Assembly: GCA_958296025.1 (NCBI GenBank)
Contig: OY282430.1
Coordinates: 124,001-188,000 of the forward strand
Length of the DNA stretch: 64,000 nucleotides
DNA from: an uncultured Pseudomonadales bacterium
Lineage (GTDB): Bacteria > Pseudomonadota > Gammaproteobacteria > Pseudomonadales > Azotimanducaceae
Direction of reading: 5' to 3'
The notes under the pieces are model-generated. The model had not been told where the DNA came from and ran no database searches. It worked only from the letters and a program-made list of their open reading frames with translations. The translations under genes and the position numbers were made by a program. Shown here piece after piece: positions 31,588 through 40,920 of this stretch (position 1 is the stretch's first letter; each line of letters opens with the position of its first letter).

Positions 31588-34500
31588 TCAGACTTCCTCC
31601 GATTCGAACATCAGCCGGTGGAAATCCTCCTCGATAAGGCGCACGGACCAGAGGTCGTCCGGGGCTTTAAGGTTTTCTAGGTTATTGTCGCCGTTGACGT
31701 AAATCAGGTCGCAGCCGCCATTCTGCGCGAAGTCCTGCTTGGCGAACCACTCATTGAGCACGAGATTGTCCCGTTCTACCCCCTCAGGCGTCTCGCCGCC
31801 GGGCCGCTTACGCCAGATGACGAGTGCCTTGCGTCCGTTCGGCAGGGTCCCGGTTAGCGTGCGGAACCACCACGAGCCGTTCGTTTCCTGCCGGAGTTGC
31901 TCCCTTAGTTGCAAGCGGCCTTCTTGGTCGCGCTTGAAGTTGGCATTGAAGGTTCGTGGCGCGACGACACGCTGCACCCGCAAACCGATTAGCCAGTTAA
32001 ACGTTTCCAGAAGATCGACATTGACTTCGCGGCTTTCGTCCGACCCCGGCCGCTTGACCTTCAGCCGATAGGAGGTGGGACCGGCGAAGGCGGCAACGTT
32101 GAGCAGCGACGGATTGCCCCGCGTCTCCACATCGAGCATGTAGCGGAGCATGTACTGTTCCCGGAAGTCGCCTGAGCCTTGACGTTGCGACATGTCGAGC
32201 GCGGATTGCTGCGCATCGGTTCGGCGCGGTTCCAAGTTGTTGAGGGTGTCTTCGTAGGATTCGAGGCGCACGACCTTGACGATGCGCGGGGAGCGTCCGG
32301 CTTCCTCGGGCGTGGCAGGGCGCTTGGGTTTGCCATCCTTCCATTCGGGAGTAAAGGAGACCTTCTTGATGCGCGGAAGCAGGACGGAATCGAAGTAGTC
32401 ACCCATCTCGACGAGGATGAACTTACGTCTGCCGCTGTCCTCGCGGTTCAGGTTGATGACGGCGTGGCCGGTGGTGCCGGAGCCGGCGAAGAAATCCAAC
32501 ACGTTGGCGTCTGCTTCAAGGCCAGAAACAAAAATTGCGTCGGCTACAGTATGAATTGATTTTGGATACGAGAACGGATTTTGTTCGCCGAGAATGTCGC
32601 GCAACAGATTCGCCCCATGCGTACCTGCGTTGTAGCGAGTATCAATCCAATTGCTGAATAGAGCGGAAGCTCTTTCGTTTGCCTCAATCGCCTGATAAAT
32701 TGCATTCCTTTCAGTACACCGCAGTTTGTTATTCTGAACCAAGTATTGGCATGATTTATAGGATCGCCTCCACACGCGTTCTTCCCCTTGCTTTCCGATG
32801 GGATAGACTCTGATAAGGCCATCGTCTGTGCTTTCGATGGGATACGCTGATCCTGATGGCGGCTCTTCTATACCCATGATCTCACGAGAAGCAGTACATA
32901 CCAAAATTGCGTAAAAACTATTCGGCCTTGCTCGGCGAAAATTGCTCTCTGCTGTACCACTTCGCTTGAAAGGGCGTAGCTCAACCCCGTCATCGCTTTT
33001 CCTCCCTATCAGCGTTCTATCCGATGATTCGGGCATACACGCCAGCATATATTCATGAGTATGGGCCAACGTCTTAGCTTTTCCTCCTTGCGGATGATGA
33101 TTAATAATGATCATTTCACGTCGTAACGATGGAAATTCCGAATCCACAAATTTTGCAAGATTCGTCATTTCAAAATCGTCTATAGCGATGTAAAGTATCG
33201 GGTCTTGCGTAAACATGTTTGGCAAAATTGCCAATCGATTCGCCATTAAGGTCAGCCAGGAAGAATTGAGATAACCGTTTTTATATAGAATTTCCGAATC
33301 GCCTGTATTGTAGGGTGGGTCAATATAAACGCATTCAATTCTTTCTCGATAGCCCCTTTTCATAAGATTAAGCGCTTGAAAGTTTTCACTATGAACAAGC
33401 AGCCCGTCCAGTTGATCATCCAGCGGTTCGGAATATGAAAGAGCGGCCAGCAATCGCCAAGTGAAGTCGCTGTCGAAGTGCCGAGTGTCCAGTACCAAAC
33501 AAGGGTTGGCCTTGAGAAAATCCACTGTTGGCGGATTGCTCCAGGATATGTTCCCGCTGGCCAAGTCCGGCTGAGCGTCATCAAGGGCGAACAGTCGGGT
33601 CCATTCCTCGCACTGCGAGGCATTCGAAGTGACTTCTTGATACATACTCTCCGGAACATGGCCCAAGGTCACGCAGTAGTCCGTCTGAATGACGAATTTC
33701 TTCTTTAGCCACAGCTTCTTTTGGAAGTCCTCAAGCTGCGCCAGAAAGTCGATGATCTTGCTGCCGATGCTCCGTATGACCTTGATCTTGGAGAGATATT
33801 GCTCCACACGCGGAGCGTTTTCGTTCTCCACGTCGTCCAAGTGCATGACTTCGTTTTTGATGTAAAAGTCCAACTCTCGGCGCAGGAACCCGTCCAGATC
33901 CTTGTGGATGAAGTAATCGAAGGTGTTGCGAGCGGTGTAGCGGTTGAGATGTGCCCGCAGGCAGGAGTAGTCGGCTTGCTCGCCGTTTGCCGCAAGGTGC
34001 GGTTCACTCAATGCCTCGGTCCAGCGAGCGAGCGCAGGATCCGTTACTGCCCGCACTTGTTGTTCGGCCAGCACAATCAGATCGCTTTGAGTCGGCGGTT
34101 TGCCCGGCCCCTGCCGGTTTGCATCTGGCCAGTCTGCGATTGTGGCGGGGCGGTACTCGAAGCGCACGATTAACTCATCGCCATCCTCTGCGTGTTCTTC
34201 CGCGATGAAGTCCGATTTTTGCAAAAGGAAGACCCGCTTCTTGCCCTCCGCGGCTTTGACGTTCCCATGCTCTCCTTCAGAGGCGTCCACAAGCCGGAAA
34301 TGCACCCGCATGGGGTCGCCTTCATCGTCGGGCCGCAGCCGAAAAGCGTAGTCGCGCAAGTACTCGCTGGTCTTGATGTAATACTGGTCCGCATTGGCCC
34401 AGTGCAGTTTGACCTCTTCCCCTTCGTAGGGGATGGCGTACACGCCGGGTTTGTACACCCGCTTGCTGAGGAAGTCGCCCTCGGAATAGTGGCGCCGGAA

Positions 34501-34869
34501 GAAGCTGTAAAGGCGGTCGTAAACCTCGGCTTCCAGCGCAGCCAGGTCCACGGCCTCGCCTGCGAGCCTCTCCCGAAGCTCTCGAACCTTCGGGGAAGTT
34601 TCCGGGGCGGCCCCATCAGATTCAATCCGCCTAACAGTTTCGTCAAGATCCTTCTGTATGGCTGCCCTGTCCGCCGACTGATACTGCGCAAACGCCGCCT
34701 GCACTTGAGGCAACAGATCCCGCTCCAAAAACTGCGTTACCTCAGCGCTCTTCGCATGCATGATGCGATAGAACCCAAAATCCAAGTCGGGCCGGTCAAG
34801 CTGGAACAGCTCCTTTAGCAGAGCGACCAGCTTGCGGAACTGTTGGGTTACATTCGCGGTATCGTTCAT
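31588..34869 (-). CDS. mod: Type III restriction-modification methyltransferase Mod (adenine N6)
   Basis: A 1093-residue beta-class DNA methyltransferase. The catalytic motif DPPYNTGD is near residue 517 and the AdoMet motif [11 protein letters not shown] near residue 793, the IV-before-I order of beta-class enzymes. The target recognition domain lies between them. The first 400 residues are a long N-terminal region common to this Mod subtype. The DNA coding for the part between the motifs (about 32500-33300) is strikingly AT-richer than the flanks, suggesting replacement of the specificity domain. Start ATG 34869 (MNDTANV) is preferred over 34914, whose AAAGG site is too close. Confidence 0.92.
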   Translation of the reverse strand: MNDTANVTQQFRKLVALLKELFQLDRPDLDFGFYRIMHAKSAEVTQFLERDLLPQVQAAFAQYQSADRAAIQKDLDETVRRIESDGAAPETSPKVRELRERLAGEAVDLAALEAEVYDRLYSFFRRHYSEGDFLSKRVYKPGVYAIPYEGEEVKLHWANADQYYIKTSEYLRDYAFRLRPDDEGDPMRVHFRLVDASEGEHGNVKAAEGKKRVFLLQKSDFIAEEHAEDGDELIVRFEYRPATIADWPDANRQGPGKPPTQSDLIVLAEQQVRAVTDPALARWTEALSEPHLAANGEQADYSCLRAHLNRYTARNTFDYFIHKDLDGFLRRELDFYIKNEVMHLDDVENENAPRVEQYLSKIKVIRSIGSKIIDFLAQLEDFQKKLWLKKKFVIQTDYCVTLGHVPESMYQEVTSNASQCEEWTRLFALDDAQPDLASGNISWSNPPTVDFLKANPCLVLDTRHFDSDFTWRLLAALSYSEPLDDQLDGLLVHSENFQALNLMKRGYRERIECVYIDPPYNTGDSEILYKNGYLNSSWLTLMANRLAILPNMFTQDPILYIAIDDFEMTNLAKFVDSEFPSLRREMIIINHHPQGGKAKTLAHTHEYMLACMPESSDRTLIGRKSDDGVELRPFKRSGTAESNFRRARPNSFYAILVCTASREIMGIEEPPSGSAYPIESTDDGLIRVYPIGKQGEERVWRRSYKSCQYLVQNNKLRCTERNAIYQAIEANERASALFSNWIDTRYNAGTHGANLLRDILGEQNPFSYPKSIHTVADAIFVSGLEADANVLDFFAGSGTTGHAVINLNREDSGRRKFILVEMGDYFDSVLLPRIKKVSFTPEWKDGKPKRPATPEEAGRSPRIVKVVRLESYEDTLNNLEPRRTDAQQSALDMSQRQGSGDFREQYMLRYMLDVETRGNPSLLNVAAFAGPTSYRLKVKRPGSDESREVNVDLLETFNWLIGLRVQRVVAPRTFNANFKRDQEGRLQLREQLRQETNGSWWFRTLTGTLPNGRKALVIWRKRPGGETPEGVERDNLVLNEWFAKQDFAQNGGCDLIYVNGDNNLENLKAPDDLWSVRLIEEDFHRLMFESEEV

Positions 34870-35137
34870 TGGCTGATGTTCCCGAAGGGACTGGTGCGCC
34901 GGCGAGAAATGCATCCTTTGCCGCGCTTAAAGTCAAAGCGTGATTTCCTATCCTGGCTAGCGCCTAAAACTTGGGAGTCGCGAGGTTTTCCTATTGCACG
35001 TGTACCACTGGAAATTGACACGCAGAGCCAAGAGTACTGTGCATTTCGGATACCTTTATGAACAGCGTAAAAGGACTTTTCTAGACTGATTTGAAGCGAT
35101 TCTTCCATGCAAATGCCAAAAATCGATAGCATTGGCA
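34870..35137 (-). other. Intergenic region upstream of mod
   Basis: About 270 bases, AT-richer than most of the window, between the two-TM protein gene and mod. No supported gene lies in it. It should hold the mod-fic-res promoter, but no convincing -35/-10 pair was identified by eye. Confidence 0.4.
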
Positions 35138-35686
35138 TTATGAGGCATGTGCCGCCTTCCCTTCGAGGACCTTGTACGCTTCGTCTTCGCAACGCTTGTT
35201 TAGCTCGTCATTCACCCCGACGCCATCCAGTTTGGCTGCCGTGATGGCGTTCAACTCTTGTTCGATGCGGGTGATTCGCTGGCGCGCTTCCCGGTCGGTG
35301 CAATCGACACTCATAATGTCCCGCCACAGGCTTTCAGTTTCCGTCTTTTGCCGACGACAGGACGTCATGATGGAACCTGCCGTCGCCAAGTTCGTTTCGG
35401 CCCTTCGGTAGAAAGGGGACATCAACAAGACCACCAAGATGCCCGTCGCAGCCATGCTCATGTACCGAGGCCAAGCACCCCAATCGCCAACGGCCATCCA
35501 AAGGATCTCGGCTACCACTTCGGCGCCCGCTACGAGAAACAGCGCCCACTTGCAGGCCGTGACCTTGCGGGCCAAAAGGTCATGCAACCGCTCGTAGTAG
35601 CGCACCAAGCGCTCATGGTTGTATAGGGATTGCCAAACGCCCAGCCGTGTTTGCTCCGAAACCTGGGCTTCGCTGTCGCCGTCCAT
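35138..35686 (-). CDS. Hypothetical two-TM protein, SLATT-like
   Basis: A 182-residue membrane protein. Helical N-terminal residues (LYNHERLVRYYERLHDLLAR) are followed by two transmembrane helices (about 42-62 and 70-88) and a long charged helical C-terminus. This layout resembles SLATT proteins, two-TM effectors of some nucleotide-signalling defence systems, but no sequence motif proves it. AGGAGG precedes ATG 35686. It is upstream of mod in the same orientation, separated by about 270 bases, so it could be part of the island or simply a neighbour. Confidence 0.6.
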   Translation of the reverse strand: MDGDSEAQVSEQTRLGVWQSLYNHERLVRYYERLHDLLARKVTACKWALFLVAGAEVVAEILWMAVGDWGAWPRYMSMAATGILVVLLMSPFYRRAETNLATAGSIMTSCRRQKTETESLWRDIMSVDCTDREARQRITRIEQELNAITAAKLDGVGVNDELNKRCEDEAYKVLEGKAAHAS

Positions 35687-35910
35687 GCTCAAGGCCTCCT
35701 GAACCGCCTGCGGAACAAGTGGGACTATATCCCCCCAATGTATGCGTGGCAAGAATCCAGATGGGCGCACGGGGATTGGCCCTTCGTCAACGGTAGGCCG
35801 TGCTGTGCAGTTGGCTTCGGGAGGCCATAAACAGCGGAATCCTGTGGCGCTTAGGGCGGGCGGCCGTTCGGCAGACCCTGATCGGCAGCCAAGCCCAATG
35901 TCCGGGAGGG

Positions 35911-36732
35911 CTAATCCGTTGTCGCAGTCCCCTCCCGTTTTGCCCCCCGCAGCATGATCCACCCCGCCGCCAGCACCCCCAGCCCAACGATGCCGACGAT
36001 GACCGCGGCCAAGGCGTTCACGTCCGGGGCGATGCCCAGCCTCACCTTGGAGTAGATCACCATCGGCAAGGTGCTGGACTCCGGCCCGGAAACGAAGCTG
36101 GCGATGACCAGATCGTCCAAGGAGAGGGTGAAGGCCAGCAGCCAGCCGGAGAGCATGGCTGGGGCGATGAGCGGCAGGGTGATGTCCAGGGTCACGCCCA
36201 TCGGCCGGCCGCCCAAGTCCATGGCGGCTTCCTCCAAGGAGCGGTCCATGGCCGTCAGCCGCGCCTGCACCACTACCGCGACGTAGGCCATGGCGAAGGT
36301 GATGTGGGCGATGGCGATGGTGTCGGCGCCGCGCTTGGCCGGCCAGCCGAGCAGCCCTTGCAGGCTGACGAACAGCATCAGCAGGGAAAGCCCGGTGATG
36401 ACTTCCGGCATCACCAAGGGTGCCGCCAGCATGCCGGAGAACGCGGTTCGGCCGCGGAAGCGGCCTAGACGGGCCATCGCCAAAGCGGCCAGGGTGCCCA
36501 GCAGGGTGGCGAAGGTGGCGCTGACGAAGGCGATGCGCAGGCTCAGCAGGGCGGCGTCGATGATCTGCTCGTTCTGCCAAAGCGCTTGATACCAGCGCAG
36601 GGAAAAGCCCGTCCAGACGGACATCAGCCGCGAGTCGTTGAACGACCAGGCGATCATGGCGAGGATGGGGATGTACAGAAAGGCGTAGCCGAAGCACAGG
36701 CAACTGAAGATGAAGGTGCGGTGCCGCCTCAT
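35911..36732 (-). CDS. potI: Polyamine ABC transporter permease, PotI/PotC type
   Basis: A 273-residue inner membrane permease with about six transmembrane helices. The cytoplasmic EAA loop that contacts the ATPase is visible as EEAAMDLGGRPMGVTLDITLP. The N-terminal segment YAFLYIPILAMIAWSFNDS is typical of PotI/PotC. It would pair with PotH to import putrescine or spermidine. I chose ATG 36732 (MRRHRTF), since the preceding tiny ORF stops in an ATGA overlap with it. It is the last gene of the operon; 35687-35910 beyond it holds no gene. Confidence 0.93.
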   Translation of the reverse strand: MRRHRTFIFSCLCFGYAFLYIPILAMIAWSFNDSRLMSVWTGFSLRWYQALWQNEQIIDAALLSLRIAFVSATFATLLGTLAALAMARLGRFRGRTAFSGMLAAPLVMPEVITGLSLLMLFVSLQGLLGWPAKRGADTIAIAHITFAMAYVAVVVQARLTAMDRSLEEAAMDLGGRPMGVTLDITLPLIAPAMLSGWLLAFTLSLDDLVIASFVSGPESSTLPMVIYSKVRLGIAPDVNALAAVIVGIVGLGVLAAGWIMLRGAKREGTATTD

Positions 36733-36830
36733 CGCCGGGCTCCCGCCTGTGTTTGCGGAGTGCGTTGCGGCAAGAGGACGGGCGCCATTTGCACCAGCGG
36801 AAACACCGCAAAGACAAAGCGCCGTGTCAT
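36729..36830 (-). CDS. Micro-ORF of 33 codons between potH and potI, resembling the PotH C-terminus
   Basis: Its ATG (36828-36830) overlaps the potH stop as ATGA, and its own stop overlaps the potI start as ATGA. The translation is hydrophobic and ends QTQAGARR, while PotH ends SQADAGARR, with a preceding QR pair in both (QRTPQ against QRFSQ). I read it as a diverged copy of the potH 3' end that keeps the coupled junction. Whether a peptide is made is unknown; it may simply hand ribosomes on to potI. Confidence 0.5.
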   Translation of the reverse strand: MTRRFVFAVFPLVQMAPVLLPQRTPQTQAGARR

Positions 36831-37717
36831 CGTCGCGCCCCGGCATCGGCCTGCGAAAAGCGCTGAAACAGCATGATGGGCACCAGCAGAATCAGCACCA
36901 GCACCGTGGCCACGGCGCTGGCCAAGGGCCAGTCCCGGTTGATGAAGAATTCGTCGTAAAGGGTCTTGCCGATCATCATCGTGTCCAAGCCGCCCAGCAG
37001 GGACGGGATCACGAACTCCCCCAAGGCGGGGATGAACACCAGCAGGCCGCCGGCCACCACGCCGGGCAGAGACACCGGCAAGGTGACGTCAAAGAACACC
37101 TGCCGGGGCCGCCCGCCCAGGTCCGCCGCCGCATCCAGCAGGTTGCCGTCCAAGCGTTCGAGGGTGGCGTACAGCGGCAGGATCATGAAGGGCAGATAGC
37201 TGTAAACGATGCCGAGATACACGGCGAAGTCCGTATAGAGGATTTTTAGGGGCTGCTCGATCAGTCCCATTCCCAGCAAGGCTTGGTTAAGGACGCCGTG
37301 GCCGGAGAGCATCCCCATCCAGGCGTACACCCGCAGCAGGAAGGACGTCCAAAAGGGCAGAATCACCAGCAGCAGCAGGATGTTGCGCCACGCTCCCCGC
37401 GCCCGGGCGATGCCGTAGGCCATGGGATAACCGATCAACAGGCACAGCAGGGTGGAGACCGCAGCGATGCGGATGGACTTGAGGTAGCTCACCCAATACA
37501 GATCGTCTTCGGTGAGGAAGCGGTAGTTGTCCGCCGTCAAGTAAAGGCCCTGGGCAGGGTCGTAGAGCGGTGTGAAGGGCGGTTGCGCGATGATCGGGTC
37601 CGAGAAGCTGATGCGCAGCACGATGGCGAAGGGCGCCAGAAAGAACGCCAGCAGCCAGAAGTAGGGAATGCCGATCACCGTGCGCCGCCACAGGCGCTCC
37701 GGCCGCATGGCGTTCAT
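36827..37717 (-). CDS. potH: Polyamine ABC transporter permease, PotH/PotB type
   Basis: A 296-residue permease with about six transmembrane helices. The N-terminal region GIPYFWLLAFFLAPFAIVLRISFSD and the EAA-like loop LLDAAADLGGRPRQVFFDVTLP are typical. It forms the channel with PotI. The start ATG 37717 (MNAMRPERL) is chosen because it lies in an ATGA overlap with the stop of the micro-ORF upstream. Confidence 0.93.
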   Translation of the reverse strand: MNAMRPERLWRRTVIGIPYFWLLAFFLAPFAIVLRISFSDPIIAQPPFTPLYDPAQGLYLTADNYRFLTEDDLYWVSYLKSIRIAAVSTLLCLLIGYPMAYGIARARGAWRNILLLLVILPFWTSFLLRVYAWMGMLSGHGVLNQALLGMGLIEQPLKILYTDFAVYLGIVYSYLPFMILPLYATLERLDGNLLDAAADLGGRPRQVFFDVTLPVSLPGVVAGGLLVFIPALGEFVIPSLLGGLDTMMIGKTLYDEFFINRDWPLASAVATVLVLILLVPIMLFQRFSQADAGARR

Positions 37718-37845
37718 GGGGTCAACACCAAGCTGCAATCCTTGGGCTGAGAGAAATCATCGCCCCACTCATCCGATTGCAAGGCCAGTTCCAGAGAGCG
37801 GCGGCCGTTCTGGCTACACGCCTGCATCGGCCGGGCGGCGCTCAT
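37714..37845 (-). CDS. Micro-ORF of 43 codons, second duplicate of the potG 3' end
   Basis: Translation contains SQNGRRSLELALQSDEW and ends FSQPKDCSLVLTP; the true PotG end reads SSQNVQRSAELALEWDEQ then LSWPKDCSVVLTQ. The DNA from 37717 to 37845 is clearly a relative of the potG 3' end. The ATG overlaps the stop of the preceding micro-ORF and its stop overlaps the potH start, both as ATGA. It could be a short peptide, a coupling device or a neutral by-product of tandem duplication. Confidence 0.65.
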   Translation of the reverse strand: MSAARPMQACSQNGRRSLELALQSDEWGDDFSQPKDCSLVLTP

Positions 37846-37970
37846 TGGGTCAGCACCAAGCTGCAATCCCGGGGCTGGGAGAAATCGGCCCACTCATCCG
37901 ATTGCCAGGCCGGTTGCAGGGAGCGGCGGGCGTTTTGGCTGGACGCCGGCATCGGCCGGGCGGTGCTCAT
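37842..37970 (-). CDS. Micro-ORF of 42 codons, first duplicate of the potG 3' end
   Basis: It starts MSTARPMPASSQNARRSL and ends FSQPRDCSLVLTQ. It matches both the PotG C-terminus and the neighbouring 43-codon micro-ORF, which it resembles more closely, so the two probably come from a later second duplication. The ATG (37968-37970) overlaps the potG stop as ATGA. Both micro-ORFs have remained open, in frame and with their overlaps intact despite point divergence. Confidence 0.65.
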   Translation of the reverse strand: MSTARPMPASSQNARRSLQPAWQSDEWADFSQPRDCSLVLTQ

Positions 37971-39100
37971 TGGGTCAGCACCACGCTGCAATCCTTGGGC
38001 CATGAGAGATAGACCTGCTCATCCCACTCCAAGGCCAGTTCCGCGGAGCGTTGCACGTTCTGGCTGGACACCTGCACCAGCTTGCCTTGATCGGTTCGCA
38101 CCCGATACAGGGAGTGGTTGCCGTAATAGGCCAGGTCCTCCACCATGCCGTGCAGGACCGTCAGGCCCTCCCCCTCCGGCGCTTGGCGACTCAGGCGGAT
38201 TTTCTCCGGGCGCACCGCCACGTCGAATGCATCGGGCAGTTCCAACGCCGCGGGAAGGTCGGCTTGGATTGGCACTCCGGTTTCCTCGCAAGCGACAACG
38301 GTAGCGCCGTCGTTGCCCCGCTGGTGGCAGCGGAACAGGTTGATGGTGCCGATGAAGTCCGCCACGAAGCGGCTGTTGGGATATTCGTAGATTTCCGTGG
38401 GTGTGCCGACCTGCACGAACCGCCCGGCGTCCATCACGGCGATGCGGGTGGCCAGGGTCATGGCCTCCTCTTGGTCGTGGGTCACCAGAATGAAGGTGAT
38501 GCCCAATTGATCTTGAATGTTCATCAGCTCGAATTGGGTGCGCTCGCGCAGACTCTTGTCCAATGCCGCCAAGGGTTCGTCGAGCAGCAGCACCTTGGGC
38601 CGCTTGACCAACGCCCGGGCCAGGGCCACGCGCTGCTGCTGGCCGCCGGAGAGTTGCCGGGGCTTGCGCTTGGCGAAGTCCTGCAGTTGCACCAACTCCA
38701 GCATCTCCTCCACCCGCACCTTGACCTCGGCCTTGTCAACGCCCTCTTTCTTCAGTCCGTAAGCCACGTTGTCCGCCACCGAGTAGTGGGGAAACACGGC
38801 GTAGGACTGAAACATCATGTTGGTGGGGCGTTCAAAGGGCGGTAGCTGGGTCATTTCCACGCCGTCGATGAACACCCGGCCGGCGGTGGGCGCCTCAAAG
38901 CCGGCCAGCATCCGCAGCAGGGTGGATTTGCCGCAGCCGGAACCGCCCAGGATGGCGAACAGTTCGCCCTTGTAGATGTCCAGGCTGACCCCATCCACGG
39001 CGGGAAAGCCGCCGAACTCCTTGCGCAGGCCGTCGATGCGGATGAAAGGCGCCGCCGCGGGGTCCTCCCATGGATTCTTTGATTGGTTGCTGTTGCCCAT
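37967..39100 (-). CDS. potG: Polyamine ABC transporter ATP-binding protein
   Basis: A 377-residue ABC ATPase: Walker A GGSGCGKS near residue 55, signature LSGGQQQR, Walker B LLLDEPLAALD, switch His in VTHDQEEA, and a C-terminal TOBE domain whose last strands end WPKDCSVVLTQ. It energises import through PotH/PotI. ATG 39100 (MGNSNQSK) overlaps the potF stop (39100-39102) in an ATGA junction. The last roughly 125 bases of the gene are repeated twice downstream. Confidence 0.95.
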   Translation of the reverse strand: MGNSNQSKNPWEDPAAAPFIRIDGLRKEFGGFPAVDGVSLDIYKGELFAILGGSGCGKSTLLRMLAGFEAPTAGRVFIDGVEMTQLPPFERPTNMMFQSYAVFPHYSVADNVAYGLKKEGVDKAEVKVRVEEMLELVQLQDFAKRKPRQLSGGQQQRVALARALVKRPKVLLLDEPLAALDKSLRERTQFELMNIQDQLGITFILVTHDQEEAMTLATRIAVMDAGRFVQVGTPTEIYEYPNSRFVADFIGTINLFRCHQRGNDGATVVACEETGVPIQADLPAALELPDAFDVAVRPEKIRLSRQAPEGEGLTVLHGMVEDLAYYGNHSLYRVRTDQGKLVQVSSQNVQRSAELALEWDEQVYLSWPKDCSVVLTQ

Positions 39101-40263
39101 CAGAAGCCGGACTTGGCCCGCGTCCAAGCCCGGGTGCGGCGTCGCTCCACCTTTGGCCCGGCAATGTAGGCGACGTGCAGGCGCTTGCGGGTCTCGGCGT
39201 CTGGATAGATGGCCGGGTCGTTGGCGTACTCCGGCAGCACTAGCGGCGTGGCGCTGGCGTTGGCGTTGGCGTAGCCGGTGAAGTTGGTGAAGGCGGCGAT
39301 CACTTCCGGCCGCAACAGGTAGTTGAGGAACAGATGCGCGTTGCCGGGATGGGGCGCGTCGGCTGGAATGTAGGCGGCGTCAAACCAAATGGTGGAGCCC
39401 TCCTGCGGCACCGTGTACTTCAAGGGCAGGTCCAGGCCGGCCTCCCGGGCGCGGATGGTGGCCACCGCGTAGTCCCCGGACCAGCTGCCGGCCAAGCAAA
39501 GGTCCCCGGCGGGGATGTCCAGAAGGAACTTGGCGGAACTGTAGTAGGCGATGTAGGGCCGGACGGATTTCAGGGTTTCTTCGGCGGCCTTCAGGTCCTC
39601 TTCCGCCATGGAGTTGGGGTCCCTGCCCAGATAGGTCAACACCACGGGCATGACGTCCGTGGGCGCCTCCAGCATGGAGATGCCGCAGTCCGCGAAGTGG
39701 CTGGCCACCTCGGGGTCGAACAGCATGGCGGCGCTATGCACCGGGGCATCCGGCATGCGCTCCAGAATCATCCGCTCGTTGTAGGTGAACCCCGTGGTTC
39801 CCCAAGCGTAGGGCACCCCATAGCGGTTGCCGGGGTCGAACAGCGCGAACTGGCTTAGCAGTTCCGGGTCCAGATGGCGCCAGTTGTCCAGCTTGGAGCG
39901 GTCCAGTTCCAGATAGATGCCGGCCTCCTGCAGCCGGCTGGAGTAGCCGGCGGAATGCACCACCACGTCGTAGCCGGAACGCCCCGCCATAAGTTTCGCA
40001 TCCACCGTGGGCGCGGCGTCATAGACGTCGTAGTTGACCCTGATGCCGAATTCCCGCTCAAAGTCATCAAGGGTGCTGGCGCCGATGTAGTCCGCCCAGT
40101 TGTAAACATTGAGCACCGGCTCCTCTTCGGCCCCGACCACCGGCGCCACGCCGATGGCGGCGGCGAGCAGCAAACACCGCATACGGGCTGGCAGTCTCCG
40201 AATTATTCTAGGGTCGGCAGTGGTGTTTTGGGATTTTAAGCGCCCGATAGGCGAATTATTCAT
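39100..40263 (-). CDS. potF: Polyamine ABC transporter substrate-binding protein
   Basis: A 387-residue periplasmic binding protein of the PotF/PotD family. After an N-terminal export signal (hydrophobic core LLLAAAIGVAPVVGA) comes the family start VLNVYNWADYI, then GYDVVVHSAGY, YGVPYAWGTTG and GSWSGDYAVA, all typical of polyamine binders. ATG 40263 is preferred because it overlaps the stop of the upstream gene (ATGA); an internal ATG at 40182 would give a more ordinary signal peptide. Confidence 0.93.
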   Translation of the reverse strand: MNNSPIGRLKSQNTTADPRIIRRLPARMRCLLLAAAIGVAPVVGAEEEPVLNVYNWADYIGASTLDDFEREFGIRVNYDVYDAAPTVDAKLMAGRSGYDVVVHSAGYSSRLQEAGIYLELDRSKLDNWRHLDPELLSQFALFDPGNRYGVPYAWGTTGFTYNERMILERMPDAPVHSAAMLFDPEVASHFADCGISMLEAPTDVMPVVLTYLGRDPNSMAEEDLKAAEETLKSVRPYIAYYSSAKFLLDIPAGDLCLAGSWSGDYAVATIRAREAGLDLPLKYTVPQEGSTIWFDAAYIPADAPHPGNAHLFLNYLLRPEVIAAFTNFTGYANANASATPLVLPEYANDPAIYPDAETRKRLHVAYIAGPKVERRRTRAWTRAKSGF

Positions 40264-40739
40264 GCGCCTGGCGGTCCCACTCGGAAAAACCAAACGTCTT
40301 CCGGGGGCTCTTCCCCGACGCGTTCGCCGAACTCCGGCCGTGCGGCCAGCAACGCCGAGATGAAGTCCTCCGGCGTCAGGTCCAGGGTGCGTTCGGCCCG
40401 TGCCCGATACACCGCTTCGCCGATCTTGATGCGTACCCGTGGGTCGCGCACGACGTTGGCGGTCCACTGCTTGGTGCTGCCCTGCATGGCTGGAATGATG
40501 AGGCTGCCTTCATGCACTACGCATGCGGTGGTGACGGAGTGCGGGTTCTCCGGCCGGGTCTCCACCGCGATGGTGAAGTGGTCGTTGCAGATCGACCAAT
40601 CCGGCGGGTAGGGGCGTTCCGGGCCGCTTAGGCGTTTGCCGGAAATCATGTACACCGGGTCGGTGCGCAACAGGTAGAGCACACCGAGCACGATGATCGC
40701 CGCGCCCAGCCCAGCCCCTATCCACTTCAGAATTTTCAT
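40260..40739 (-). CDS. Membrane-anchored protein of unknown function
   Basis: A 159-residue protein with one N-terminal transmembrane helix (KWIGAGLGAAIIVLGVLYLL) and a soluble domain. The segment KQWTANVVRDPRVRIKIGEAVYRARAER recalls the split beta-barrel of nitroreductase/F420-type proteins, but the match is weak. It is the first gene of the polyamine transporter operon, sharing an ATGA overlap with potF. Start could equally be ATG 40745. A function linked to polyamine uptake is not shown. Confidence 0.6.
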   Translation of the reverse strand: MKILKWIGAGLGAAIIVLGVLYLLRTDPVYMISGKRLSGPERPYPPDWSICNDHFTIAVETRPENPHSVTTACVVHEGSLIIPAMQGSTKQWTANVVRDPRVRIKIGEAVYRARAERTLDLTPEDFISALLAARPEFGERVGEEPPEDVWFFRVGPPGA

Positions 40740-40920
40740 GATCATCTGTTTGCGCCCGGTTATCCGATAAGCCGAACTGTACTGGAACGGGGTGGCCCTT
40801 CGCAATTCAGCCGAATGGCGATTCCTAGCCACAGCCCAACGGACCAGAAGGTTTTGTTGACGGCCAAATGCGTTGCCCGCACCATGGTTGCATCGCAGCC
40901 CACCATTATGGGGAAGTCAT

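Noticed and set aside
35687-36817. Long minus-strand frame extending the two-TM protein to 559 residues
   Set aside because: The extension runs antisense-frame through potI, has low-complexity shadow composition, and a good start exists at 35686.
40264-40467. Longer potF start
   Set aside because: It overlaps the upstream membrane protein gene in another frame and gives an Arg-rich leader unlike a signal peptide.
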